Shown in pieces: positions 10,601 to 17,852 of a stretch of DNA of 64,000 nt (within the stretch, counting starts at the first letter, position 1; every line of letters begins with the position of its first letter). The position numbers and the translations under genes are program-made. A model generated the notes under the pieces. The model was not told the DNA's origin and ran no database searches. It saw only the letters and a program-made list of their open reading frames with translations. This stretch comes from Burkholderiales bacterium (GTDB lineage Bacteria; Pseudomonadota; Gammaproteobacteria; Burkholderiales; Burkholderiaceae_C). The stretch spans positions 62,001-126,000 of the forward strand of contig JACPYV010000040.1 of assembly GCA_016195825.1 (NCBI GenBank), written 5' to 3'.

Positions 10601-10805
10601 TGCCGATCAGGAGCTTCATGCCCCGCTCCTTGGCCTCGACATGGGCACGAACCACGCCGGCAACGCTGCATTCGTCCGTGATGGCGATGGCCGAGTAGCC
10701 GAGCTGCTGGGCACGCTCGATCAGCTCCTGTGGGTGACTGGCCCCCTTCTGGAAGCTGAAGTTGCTGACGCAAAGCAGCTCTGCGTACTCAGGAAGGTCG
10801 GCCAT
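7695..10805 (-). CDS. dnaE2: Error-prone DNA polymerase III alpha subunit DnaE2 (ImuC)
   Basis: 1,036 residues, the usual DnaE2 length. The N-terminal PHP domain begins at about residue 9 (LLCVSNFSFQKGASHP). The polymerase core has CQGRGSAANS at about 337-346 and the acidic PDIDIDF triad region at about 378-384, so the catalytic aspartates are intact. The C-terminus has an OB-fold region (about 930-1015). It starts at an ATG 15 bp downstream of imuB and completes the LexA-controlled imuA-imuB-dnaE2 mutasome, which copies past lesions with low fidelity and is recruited to the beta clamp through ImuB. Being part of an island, it may be a second copy alongside a chromosomal one. Confidence 0.95.
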   Translation of the reverse strand: MADLPEYAELLCVSNFSFQKGASHPQELIERAQQLGYSAIAITDECSVAGVVRAHVEAKERGMKLLIGSQFAVACDFPFTLVVLACNINGYGNLCQFISQLRRAAKKGTYKLALDDVQPGALDDCVVIACPERHAKPEALIQLGRWLLKQFIGRVWFGLDQLRRSDDEIRLERLRAASAETAIPLVAVGDVTMHVRGRKALMDVMTAVRLRKPLTQCGKALDINAERHLRTRGRLARTFPEDLIVETMHVANRCDFSLDEIRYNYPREVVPEGETPAGYLRRITYEGAGRRWPDGVPASVNEQIERELKLIAELRYEHYFLTVADIVQFARSQNILCQGRGSAANSVVCYCTGVTEVDPARLSTLLERFISRERDEPPDIDIDFEHQRREEVIQYLYTKYGRERAALTAVVISYRIKSALKDVGKALGFELSLLQKLNDNFPWWEEEVEPQRLLEVDIDVNDLGVKQLVGLVRQILNMPRHMSQHPGGFVLSNGPLTRLVPVENASMEDRTIIQWDKDDIDAVGLMKVDVLGLGMLSAIRRALRMVSQTKGYEFVMQDIPAEDPETYEMICRAETTGVFQIESPAQMAMLPRMLPETYYDLVIEVAIVRPGPIHGGMVHPFLRRRQGLEPATIPSEELLPALERTLGVPIFQEQVMQIAMIAAGYTGGEADGLRRDMAAWKRKGGLKKHYKKITEGMAARGYDPDFAESVFRQIEGFSEYGFPESHAASFALLVYASCWLKCHHPMEFFAAMVNSQPLGCYSTSELLQDARRNGVVVLPVDVMYSDGECVLEPCASGTAVRLGMNIVKGLQRESAEAICTARNDAPFQNTEDLARRSGLNQQQLTVLASGDALASLSGHRRQQVWTASALRAVPPLLKDAPVHEDYLELPQAPEGEEVVFDYSALRLTLRSHPLALLRPELLAMPNRKLLTSTQLLDIPDGREVQTVGLVTMRQRPETAKGIIFISLEDEEGKVRLIVYPSISEKKHLRPVVLGSRLMVVKGRWQREGNVCNIIAKHMEDWTSLLGGLSTKSRDFR

Positions 10806-10820
10806 CGCCTCACCATGTGA

Positions 10821-12158
10821 TCAGGCGTAGGCGCCGTCGAGGAACCAGGCGAGCTCGCCGTCATCCATCTGCGTGCAGAAGATCGACAGCGTGCCCGCAG
10901 TCTCTGAGACCGCGACCCAGTAATCGCGCTGTTGGCTTCGAGTGATGGACGTGCCGGGGACGCGGTCCCACCAGCCGCATTCCACGAGTTCGGGACCGGT
11001 CAGCAGCGTGAGCGGCCCTTGGTAGTGCGGGCACCCTTCTCGGACTGCCAGGCGGATCGGTTCATCCTGAAGGATCGTGGGCGCGTTCAGCTCAGGCACC
11101 GGCTCAGGCTTGCGTGGCTTGCGCTTGGCGGCCGGCGACCAATGCACGGCGTACTGGGTTCGATGGTCGTCGCCGAGATACGGCTTCACGACACACTCGG
11201 GTCCAAAGCGGGCAGCCAGGCGCTCGGCCAGAAGGAACAAGGATTCGCCGTCGCCGAGGCTTTGGGGCAGCAGCGACATCGACTGCTCAGTGACACGCTC
11301 GACGCCAACCGCCTCAAGACGCAGTTCGCCCACAGGCGCGAGCAGCTCGAGCTTGGCCAGGTGCTCGGCCAGCAGCCGCGTGAAGTGCTCCAGGTCGCGC
11401 ATCGGCTCAGCTGAGCGGATGATGACCTCGCCACCATCGCCGGCTTCCTTGGCCCGCATCGAGTCGTGGGCCCACCTCAGCGTGTAGCCCTCGGCGCCGG
11501 CATGGCGCGCTGAGAGCCACCCACACATCTGCATCAACATGGGCCGCGCATAAGCGAGGAGCGCAGGCGCGTTGTCCTCACGCGCCGGCAGCTCGTACCG
11601 AATGGAGAAGGTCTCTGGGATCACTTCCCATTTGTGCGCCTGCGGCAGGCGTCCATAAGCCTGGTCCAGGGCGGTCAGAATCGCATCGCCCCAGCGCCTG
11701 CTGACGCCGTCGCGTGGGAGGCGTCGCAGTTGGCCGAGCGTGTTCACACCCATGCGCGCCAGTACTTCGGCATGCTGAGCTGCCGCGGTCAGCTCGATGA
11801 GCGGCAAAGGATCGAGCACGGCCTGCAAACCGTGGTCACCCAGATCCAGCACGCCGCAGCGCGCGAGCAGCAGCGCGGCCATGGCGTTGGGCGCCCAGCC
11901 GATGCCGATGACCCCGAGATCCGGAGCTTCATCACCGATGCGAGCCTTGACTGCAGCCTCGCCTTTGAACAGTTTCAGGCTGGACTGGACCTCCATCACG
12001 ATGGCGCACCCTTGCGCCTTGGCCACCCGGGGGGTGAACTGGAGGCACCAGAGCGCGAGGCCATCGAGTGGGTCAGGCGAGGCTAGCCGCTCGGGCGATG
12101 GCGTCTGCGGCTGTTCTGGCGGTGGAGTAGGCGAGATGACGAGGGCGACCCAGAGCAC
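10821..12158 (-). CDS. imuB: ImuB, Y-family polymerase-like mutasome protein
   Basis: 445 residues. ImuB is a catalytically inactive Y-family homologue that bridges ImuA, DnaE2 and the beta clamp. The family signature is seen in LPLIELTAAAQHAEVLARMG and the helix-hairpin-helix-like stretch GVNTLGQLRRLPRDGVSRRWG. The start is decided by the ribosome site: a GTG at 12158 is preceded by GGAGG with 6 nt spacing and gives the typical N-terminus (VLWVALVIS). An ATG 7 codons earlier has no such site. The gene overlaps the end of imuA by 86 bp, longer than usual, and is followed 15 bp later by dnaE2. Confidence 0.92.
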   Translation of the reverse strand: MLWVALVISPTPPPEQPQTPSPERLASPDPLDGLALWCLQFTPRVAKAQGCAIVMEVQSSLKLFKGEAAVKARIGDEAPDLGVIGIGWAPNAMAALLLARCGVLDLGDHGLQAVLDPLPLIELTAAAQHAEVLARMGVNTLGQLRRLPRDGVSRRWGDAILTALDQAYGRLPQAHKWEVIPETFSIRYELPAREDNAPALLAYARPMLMQMCGWLSARHAGAEGYTLRWAHDSMRAKEAGDGGEVIIRSAEPMRDLEHFTRLLAEHLAKLELLAPVGELRLEAVGVERVTEQSMSLLPQSLGDGESLFLLAERLAARFGPECVVKPYLGDDHRTQYAVHWSPAAKRKPRKPEPVPELNAPTILQDEPIRLAVREGCPHYQGPLTLLTGPELVECGWWDRVPGTSITRSQQRDYWVAVSETAGTLSIFCTQMDDGELAWFLDGAYA

Positions 12159-12972
12159 GTTGGGCCTCCGTGAGAGCAATGAGTTGGCTGGGAAGGCGCA
12201 TGCGTTTGGTCAGTACGTGCTGAAGTCCACCAGGAATGGAGTCGAGGGTCAGTGGCGCTTCAAGCGGCGCACCTCGGCGTTTGAAGATCTCAACGCGAAG
12301 TTGCCAGTCCACGAGCAGCGACGCAAAGACGCGCAGGGGCGCCGGCGAAGGGTCGTGCCTTGCGTGGACTGGCCGGATGATGAAGACGGGGCCTTCGCAC
12401 CCCTGTGCCAAGACCTGCAGCCGGCGGAGCTGTTCGGGGCGGGCCTGAGGCAGCCAGGTCAAGATGGCCGCAGCGGCGTTCGAGCGGATGGCCTGCTCCG
12501 TGGCCCACAAACGGTGCGACGGCAGATCTACCTTCACCCAAAGCAGGTTTTCTTCTTCGATGCCCAGGTGCCGAAGCCCAACCAGGTTGGGACGCTTCGG
12601 ATGGCCGATGACGACCACGGAGCGCCCGCCGCTGACCAAGGCTCGCAGGCAGGGCCCTATGAGGCGCCATTCCAGCAGTGAGGGCTGAGGCTGCAGAACC
12701 TCGATCAGGCAGCCCACAGGCCAGCCGCCGTCGACAAGCTCGGCGTCCAGCGCCGAGAAGCCGCTGGCCACAAAGCCGGCACGGCCGCCGCCAAGCTGGT
12801 TGCCTCGCCAGACGGTGTCGGCGAGCTCGGAGGGCAGCGTGGCGCTCGTGGAGACGGCGTTTTGTGCAGGCGCGGCCAGGTCGACCTCGGCCGGCGCCAG
12901 CTCCGCTGAGGCGGCACTGGACGGCTCTGGCGCGGAGGTCAGAATGAGCTCCGCTTGAGTGGTCGCAAGCAT
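12073..12972 (-). CDS. imuA: ImuA, RecA-like translesion synthesis protein
   Basis: 299 residues. ImuA is a RecA/SulA-related protein that interacts with RecA and ImuB. Recognisable segments are GFSALDAELVDGGWPVGCLI (about 67-86), where a RecA-type P-loop would start, and GGRSVVVIGHPKRPNL. An N-terminal Ala/Pro/Glu-rich leader of about 45 residues is not conserved-looking. It begins with ATG 17 bp from a perfect LexA box, so it should be induced by DNA damage. It heads the imuA-imuB-dnaE2 operon. Confidence 0.9.
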   Translation of the reverse strand: MLATTQAELILTSAPEPSSAASAELAPAEVDLAAPAQNAVSTSATLPSELADTVWRGNQLGGGRAGFVASGFSALDAELVDGGWPVGCLIEVLQPQPSLLEWRLIGPCLRALVSGGRSVVVIGHPKRPNLVGLRHLGIEEENLLWVKVDLPSHRLWATEQAIRSNAAAAILTWLPQARPEQLRRLQVLAQGCEGPVFIIRPVHARHDPSPAPLRVFASLLVDWQLRVEIFKRRGAPLEAPLTLDSIPGGLQHVLTKRMRLPSQLIALTEAQRALGRPRHLAYSTARTAADAIARAASLA

Positions 12973-12988
12973 GGGATGGCGTCGAATA

Positions 12989-13004
12989 CTGTTTATTTAT
13001 ACAG
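12989..13004. promoter_or_regulatory. LexA box (SOS operator) between imuA and the zinc-finger gene
   Basis: CTGTTTATTTATACAG fits the proteobacterial LexA consensus CTGT-N8-ACAG exactly, with an all-A/T spacer. It ends 17 bp from the imuA start on the minus strand and 34 bp from the start of the plus-strand zinc-finger gene, so LexA could repress both divergent transcripts. Confidence 0.93.
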
Positions 13005-13037
13005 TACACCATACCGCAGCGAACCGTCCACCCGCAC

Positions 13038-13730
13038 ATGAACGTCACCGCCGCCTTCATGACCGATCCCACGCCGCGCGTACCTTTGGGCCCACAGGAC
13101 CGCTGTCCGTACTGCTTTTCGGCGGTCGAACTGGTCACGGGTGCCGACGTGTTCCCGGAGCGACTAGAACTGGCCGATCGGAACATCTGGCGCTGCACGT
13201 TGTGCGACGCATCTGTGGGGTGCCACAAGGCGGGCGCACGCGTGCTCAGAAGCGACGGCATCGAATTGGTCAGCGACGGCACCTTGCCCATGGGCAGCCT
13301 GGCTGACGAAGAGCTGAGGGCAGCCCGGACGGAAACCCACCGGCTGTTCGACGGGCTGTGGAAGCCTTATCCGGCAGGAATGTCACGCGCAGAGGCCTAT
13401 GCCTGGATGGCGAAGCTCCTGACGATCCCGTTTGAAGACGCGCACGTCGCCAGCCTCAGCTACGACGAGTGCGTGAAGGTGCAGTTGGCCGTTGAGGACC
13501 GGGTGCGCCCGCCTGGCGAGAAGCCAGACCTACCGGGAGCAGCGCACTGGTTGATGCGGGCCAACATCGAGTTCACTGTGGATCCAAGCGGTCACTACGT
13601 CATCCAGACCGGCACCGAGGTGGTCGACTACTGGCCAGACCGGCAAACTTGGAAGGTGCGCGGCGAGTTGCTGGCGGAGGAGCAAGAAGGCCTGAACGAG
13701 CTGATCATGTTTTGCCGCAGGCGCGAATAG
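13038..13730 (+). CDS. DUF3268-type zinc-finger protein
   Basis: 230 residues. The N-terminal half has two CxxC knuckles: CPYC at about residue 23 and CTLC at about 53, followed by VGCHKAG. This pattern, the later PLGSLAD-like MGSLADEELRAAR, and LFDGLW match the zinc-finger-containing DUF3268 family known from phages and islands. The tail (about 145-230) is extra. It is divergent from imuA and shares the LexA box region, so SOS control is possible. Biochemical function is not established; DNA or RNA binding is a guess from the zinc knuckles. Confidence 0.75.
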   Translation: MNVTAAFMTDPTPRVPLGPQDRCPYCFSAVELVTGADVFPERLELADRNIWRCTLCDASVGCHKAGARVLRSDGIELVSDGTLPMGSLADEELRAARTETHRLFDGLWKPYPAGMSRAEAYAWMAKLLTIPFEDAHVASLSYDECVKVQLAVEDRVRPPGEKPDLPGAAHWLMRANIEFTVDPSGHYVIQTGTEVVDYWPDRQTWKVRGELLAEEQEGLNELIMFCRRRE

Positions 13731-13881
13731 GGGCGCAAAGACTGGGCGTTGTCACCCCTCAGATCTCCAGCTGCGTGTTCCGACGCTGTAGATCAGGCAA
13801 TCGGACTTCGCCCACAGTGAGTCCAATGGTCTTCAGCACAACCCATTTACTGTGGGCAACGCAGCGCGTTGTGCAAAGCCT

Positions 13882-13902
13882 GCCGGGCGCGTAGCGCCCG
13901 GC
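13882..13902. terminator. GC-rich hairpin after the zinc-finger gene
   Basis: Perfect 9-bp inverted repeat GCCGGGCGC / GCGCCCGGC with a 3-nt loop, 150 bp after the stop. There is no T tract, so it may be a pause or mRNA-stabilising hairpin and not an intrinsic terminator. Confidence 0.4.
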
Positions 13903-14017
13903 CCCCGTCATCTGCGCGTGGATGCAAGAAGAATCACGGAATCGCTTCCTGATGGTTGCCAGTGATGTTGTGGATGTCGATTCACCCCACATTCGGTCCG
14001 AGGACTACAATGCGCCT

Positions 14018-14095
14018 CGTTGGCCTTGGGTTATGTTGGCGAAAGCTCCCCCCGAGGACATCCGATTCAGGTCCGCCTCGCGCGGGCCTTTTTTT
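14018..14095 (+). ncRNA. Candidate small RNA ending in an intrinsic terminator
   Basis: A TACAAT -10-like hexamer (14006-14011) is followed about 80 bp later by a strong intrinsic terminator: a 7-bp stem (14070-14076 with 14082-14088, one G-T pair, loop CTCGC) and seven T residues (14089-14095). Between them CCTCG and CGAGG (near 14015 and 14053) can close a second hairpin. There is no open frame with a ribosome site, and the terminator lies more than 330 bp from the preceding stop, so it does not simply end that gene. No RNA family is recognised, and the -35 element is weak. Confidence 0.4.
14070..14095 (+). terminator. Intrinsic terminator
   Basis: Stem GGTCCGC / GCGGGCC with a 5-nt loop followed directly by TTTTTTT on the plus strand. 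Confidence 0.75.
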
Positions 14096-14536
14096 GTTGT
14101 GCACGCCAATACGCAGCTAGCCGATGTCGGCGCAGGTCACTGGATTCGTTGCACTAGGCGCTGGACCCGGTGGTTGAATGCCGCTCGCACGACATGGCCG
14201 GACAAGGTGCTCAGCACGCGCTGAATTCGGTGGTCAAGAGACGCTGGACCGGGCGCTCAAGTTGAGTCGGAATATGCACCAGCCGGTAGCAAAAAAGGAA
14301 GGCCCCGTACCGCGGGCCTCTTAAAACTGGGGGCGCGAGCCTTCTGGATTGAGCAGGCAGACTGCCGCTTCCTTCCGGGTCTTGCCCCGCTAGACGATGG
14401 GCCGAGACTGTCGACCATTGTCGAAATGATATCCCCGCGGGCCATGGCTGACTTCTGCGTCTCAGCTGGTCACAAAGTTATGCGATTTCCATAACTCTCA
14501 CTAAGTGGATGGGCCGAGGTTGCCCTGGAGCCTTGA
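14096..14536. other. Non-coding stretch with a minus-strand structured segment
   Basis: About 440 bp without a supported gene. On the minus strand, a run reading CCATCGTCTAGCGG (near 14404) recalls the 5' end of a tRNA, but no T arm or matching acceptor strand follows. A bulged 7-bp hairpin (near 14345-14365) follows, then a terminator at 14291-14319. This could be a short minus-strand RNA or a decayed tRNA. Confidence 0.35.
14291..14319 (-). terminator. Intrinsic terminator on the minus strand
   Basis: Minus strand AGGCCC and GGGCCT form a 6-bp stem (14300-14305 with 14314-14319, 8-nt loop), followed after TTCC by six T residues. It would end a transcript coming from about 14420. Confidence 0.5.
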
Positions 14537-14812
14537 ATGACGTCACCGCGGAAGCAACGAAGCAGGATCTACCGCTTGATGCAGGAGCGGTGGTTGGACG
14601 GCACCCTCGAAGACAAGCTGTGGGACCGTATGACCGCCGTCGGCCGAGAGTTCGGAAGCCCTGACTTCGAGCGGCTGATGGAAGAGGATAGCCGCCTCGG
14701 GGTCGGCGTTTTTGATCCAGCCTTTCGCTACGTCCCCGACGGCTCTGCCCAGGCCCTCATCGGTGTAGAGGAACCGGAGGATCTGCCACTACAGCCTAGG
14801 ATGCCGCTATGA
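14537..14812 (+). CDS. Small hypothetical protein, 91 aa
   Basis: Not recognised. It is a charged, soluble protein with a basic start (MTSPRKQRSRIYRLM) and an acidic middle, and no signal peptide. A TGGAG site lies 6 nt before the ATG. Its stop overlaps the start of the next gene by 4 bp (ATGA), so the two are co-translated. Position as the first gene of a two-gene unit with a ParS/Xre-like partner is reminiscent of toxin-antitoxin pairs, but this protein does not look like the RES-domain toxin that usually pairs with such antitoxins. Confidence 0.6.
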   Translation: MTSPRKQRSRIYRLMQERWLDGTLEDKLWDRMTAVGREFGSPDFERLMEEDSRLGVGVFDPAFRYVPDGSAQALIGVEEPEDLPLQPRMPL

Positions 14813-15228
14813 AACTGCAAAGGCCGTCACCTGCGCCCTACCTGTCCTCGGCCAAGACCAAGGCGCTGCTGACCGCCGGCTTGGCTGGCCGGAACGAGCG
14901 TCTTCAGGCTGGAGACATGATTTCTGTCAACGAAGCGGCTGAGCTTGCTAGCACCACACCTGTGACGATCGATGCCTGGATCGCCGAAGGCAGAGCCATC
15001 GGCCTGAACCACGCACAGCAGGGGTACCGGTTGCCAAGGTGGCAGTTCGAACCAGCCGTATGGGCCGTACTCGTCGGACTCGCACAGGCCTTGAATGCCC
15101 CAGATGGTTGGGTCATGTTGTCGTTTTTGGAGACGCCTCTGGGCGGTCTGAACGGCAGGACGCCGCGGCAAGCTGTTGAGCAAGGCGAAGCGTCGCGCGT
15201 CCTGCAACTTGCCGGCAGTGCACTTTGA
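14809..15228 (+). CDS. MbcA/ParS-type (DUF2384-like) protein with helix-turn-helix-like segment
   Basis: 139 residues. The middle (about 37-65, ISVNEAAELASTTPVTIDAW) looks like a MerR/Xis-type helix-turn-helix. The C-terminal part, with FLETPLGGLNGRTPRQAVEQ, resembles the toxin-binding domain of Xre/MbcA/ParS antitoxins, where the LGG...TP...L pattern is typical. The gene overlaps the preceding 91-residue gene by 4 bp. A regulatory or antitoxin-like role is plausible, but no recognisable RES toxin is adjacent. Confidence 0.6.
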   Translation: MKLQRPSPAPYLSSAKTKALLTAGLAGRNERLQAGDMISVNEAAELASTTPVTIDAWIAEGRAIGLNHAQQGYRLPRWQFEPAVWAVLVGLAQALNAPDGWVMLSFLETPLGGLNGRTPRQAVEQGEASRVLQLAGSAL

Positions 15229-15374
15229 ATAGGCCAGTGGACGCCGGCTGCCGTCGACTTGAGGCTGATTGCAGTCTTGCCGGCGGGTCAGCGGTACCGT
15301 TGGACAGACCTGATGCGAACGGCATCAACCAACAAAGCCGGCGTTCCGGCTGACGAGCGGGAGCGGGCAGTGGT

Positions 15375-15860
15375 TCAGGCCGCGGAGGCCGATGCGGCCG
15401 GCTTGGCTCGCGGCTTGCGTCCAGATGCCTTCTTCGCGACAGCGCGCTTCTTCGAGGGCGCCGTGGCCGCCGGTGCGGGCTTTGACTTGGCCTTCGCGGG
15501 TCGCTTGGCAGCCTTGGTCGGAGACGCCGTCTTCGCACCTGCACCTCCAACCAGGAACTCTTCCAAGGCCTTGCCAGCTTCCAGGGCTTGGCGCAACCAA
15601 TCGGGCCGCTTGCCCATACCACCCCACGTGTTGCCAGCACCGTCGGCAAACTTAGCCGCCCGCGCCTTCGGCGCCGCGTCCTTCTGCGGCTTGACGACTG
15701 CGGCACGACGAACAGTGGACTGACCAAACACCTGCTCAGAAGTGAGGCTGTATTTGGCGATCTCCTTCTTGATCCTGTCGATGACCTCGGACTGGATAGA
15801 AGCAGCTTCCTTCTGTAGTCGTTCGATTTGATTGAGGATGGTAGAGAGTGACTTGGCCAT
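15375..15860 (-). CDS. H-NS-family nucleoid protein with basic Ala/Lys/Pro tail
   Basis: 161 residues. Residues 1-50 form a coiled-coil oligomerisation region (MAKSLSTILNQIERLQKEA). The H-NS DNA-binding loop appears at about 70-90 as NTWGGMGKRPDWL, matching the TWxGxGRxPxWL signature. The last 60 residues are a Lys/Ala/Pro-rich tail like histone H1, a form seen in betaproteobacterial H-NS homologues. H-NS proteins silence A/T-rich, horizontally acquired DNA. An island-borne copy could tune expression of the island's own defence genes. Confidence 0.85.
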   Translation of the reverse strand: MAKSLSTILNQIERLQKEAASIQSEVIDRIKKEIAKYSLTSEQVFGQSTVRRAAVVKPQKDAAPKARAAKFADGAGNTWGGMGKRPDWLRQALEAGKALEEFLVGGAGAKTASPTKAAKRPAKAKSKPAPAATAPSKKRAVAKKASGRKPRAKPAASASAA

Positions 15861-15983
15861 CGATGGTTCCTAAATGGGTTCGAGAACTGCGGAGTTCAGT
15901 CGCATCACGATTGAACTTTGGTTCACCGGAATCTTAGGTGATACCTGAGATGCGGACGATCCGTCCGTGTAAAGGAGTACACC

Positions 15984-16136
15984 ATGAAGACCACGTCTAA
16001 ACGAGTCCCATGGAACAAGGGCAGGTTGGTCGTCCTCAAGGCTCCGCTGAAGGCAAAGAACATCTGGGTGCTTCGCCTTGATTCGCAGCATCGAAACGAT
16101 CGGCTCCAGCTCGAGCTATTCAATCTAGCTTCTTGA
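15984..16136 (+). pseudogene. N-terminal remnant of a small tyrosine-type integrase
   Basis: A 50-codon frame with a good ribosome site (AAAGGAG, 15971-15977) encodes MKTTSKRVPWNKGRLV and ends in ELFNLAS before a TGA at 16134. The PWNKG...KAP...IW..R...LALFNL pattern is the start of a family of compact, roughly 200-residue phage-type integrases, in which the catalytic domain should follow. Here the frame stops where that domain would continue (after LFNL). It is read as a decayed integrase; a functional microprotein is less likely. Confidence 0.6.
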
Positions 16137-16193
16137 CACCAGACTGCGCGTGGTACGCCCCGCAGCATTGCAGCCGCTGCTCGCCTTTGGCGT

Positions 16194-17852
16194 TCAAGCT
16201 GTTTGCACGACCTCTCTGTCTGCCTCATACGAGTCGACGCGAGAACGTCCTGCGGCAGTGAGAAAGTATGTCGTTTGGTCACCGGAGCCGACGGAGTTCA
16301 CCAGCCCACACTGAATGCAAAGCAGCAGGGTGTGTCGCAGCTTGTCCGTTGAAACGTTTGGCTGAAAGGGCTCCGCATGTGGGCCGCACATCTCGAGTCC
16401 GTTCTCGCCAGTCGTGAACGCGAATCGCAGCTTGCCGTTCGAACCCTCCGACCGAGCCGTCACTACTTCGAAGTACCTGGCGAATGTCCAATCGATAACG
16501 AGATGAGCGATCCAGTTCCCGACAGGTTCGGCTCGCAGTCGTTGCTGGCTTCTAGCCATCGACAGCAAAGAGCCCCGTTCAGCAGATAGTTCGTTCAACA
16601 GTTCCCGATGTTTACTAGACCGCGTCAGATTTAGTGTTTCCATCGTCACGAAAGTCAGTGCCGTGACAGCCTCCGCGACAGCGCGGCAACCACCTTCGAT
16701 CCATTGGAGAGAGTTGTGGCTGCCAACGACCCTGAGGTGTTCCAACACGTCAGCCGGCGTGCCCGGATTATGCGAAGCGGCGTCGTAGAACGACGCTTTG
16801 CTGCCTTGATAGGCCCTGAGATATGTCTCAAGGTCGACAGACAGGCTGATGCCGTGTTTTTGATACTGCTTCTCTCCAGACTCGCGCATCGCGTTCACGC
16901 ACTCGTCGATGCCCGCTCCCGTCAGCTGATTCCCCTCTATCCAGAGCAATACGGCTCCGAAAAGCGTTTCGGTGGCAAGTCGTTGAAGCTGCTGTAGCTG
17001 CAGGATCGCCCAGATCGATTGCATTTCCTCGAGTCCTGGCTTGACCACCTGTGTCCCCAACGGCGAAATGCCTCGCGCCATGGTGCCGCGAATCTCGGTT
17101 TCAGTTGCGCGGCCGGAAGGGGATGCAGCAATCGACGCCAGCGTGAGGTGGATGCCGGACCATCTGTTCTTGGCACGGGCGCCTGAGAGGCTTGCTTGCT
17201 TTCCTGGGAAGAACGCGGCCAGAAAGGCTTCTTTCTCAGCCTTTCGAGGAGTATGAAGATTCAACGCGCCTTGTATCCGCTTAATTTGACTCCGGCGCGC
17301 CTCCAGGACGTTCACGTCGCGAAGCCACGCCAGCTGCGCATCCGTCGGCAGATTCTTCTCAAACGCTGCGGCAAGAGCCTCTCCTGCGGTCGTGCAGAGC
17401 CGCTCTCGATTCAGAAATCCAAGCCCATTAGTGATGCTCGGACCGTAGGCGACGTTCGCCAAGAGGTTCGCGGAACTCTCCCAGTTCTCGAACAGGAGCG
17501 GAACAGGCTCGTTGGTCACCGGGAACCCACGACTTGCACCGGCAACTTGAAGGCCGCTCACTTGGCCTTCGTTGGCCCACAGGAAGATGATCTGCATCTT
17601 CTCCAGAGCGCGGCTCTGTCGCCCTCTTGCTTCGGCTTCTGACGCAGGCGGATCGCTCTTTAACGAATCGCCCACGGTGCGAGCCATCCAGCAAAGCGAG
17701 GAGTACACGCGTAGGTGGCGAACCACGTTGTTGTAGCCAGGGAAGATGGTGTTGTAGAGCCGCTCCGTGCCAGCCGCAAAGCCTAGGGGATCCCCGAGGC
17801 GCTTGTCGAGTTCCACCAAGTCTGGATATCCAGCAGCACCGAATTCAGTCAT
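16194..17852 (-). CDS. Unknown partner of the PLD-type protein, 552 aa
   Basis: Not recognised. It is a soluble, largely alpha-helical protein without signal peptide or obvious motif. The last 80 residues (LRHTLLLCIQCGLVNSVG...YFLTAAGR) look like a winged-helix segment, with a hydrophobic helix pair and a beta-wing. Its ATG overlaps the stop of the PLD gene by 4 bp, so the two proteins should be made in step and probably work together. Context in a defence island suggests a sensor or specificity subunit; this is inference. Confidence 0.65.
   Translation of the reverse strand: MTEFGAAGYPDLVELDKRLGDPLGFAAGTERLYNTIFPGYNNVVRHLRVYSSLCWMARTVGDSLKSDPPASEAEARGRQSRALEKMQIIFLWANEGQVSGLQVAGASRGFPVTNEPVPLLFENWESSANLLANVAYGPSITNGLGFLNRERLCTTAGEALAAAFEKNLPTDAQLAWLRDVNVLEARRSQIKRIQGALNLHTPRKAEKEAFLAAFFPGKQASLSGARAKNRWSGIHLTLASIAASPSGRATETEIRGTMARGISPLGTQVVKPGLEEMQSIWAILQLQQLQRLATETLFGAVLLWIEGNQLTGAGIDECVNAMRESGEKQYQKHGISLSVDLETYLRAYQGSKASFYDAASHNPGTPADVLEHLRVVGSHNSLQWIEGGCRAVAEAVTALTFVTMETLNLTRSSKHRELLNELSAERGSLLSMARSQQRLRAEPVGNWIAHLVIDWTFARYFEVVTARSEGSNGKLRFAFTTGENGLEMCGPHAEPFQPNVSTDKLRHTLLLCIQCGLVNSVGSGDQTTYFLTAAGRSRVDSYEADREVVQTA

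Noticed and set aside
14330-14420. tRNA-like sequence on the minus strand (CCATCGTCTAGCGG)
   Set aside because: No complementary acceptor strand and no T arm; cannot be folded as a tRNA.
14537-15228. Toxin-antitoxin pair
   Set aside because: The second protein is antitoxin-like, but the first does not resemble a RES or other known toxin, so it is not called as a TA system.
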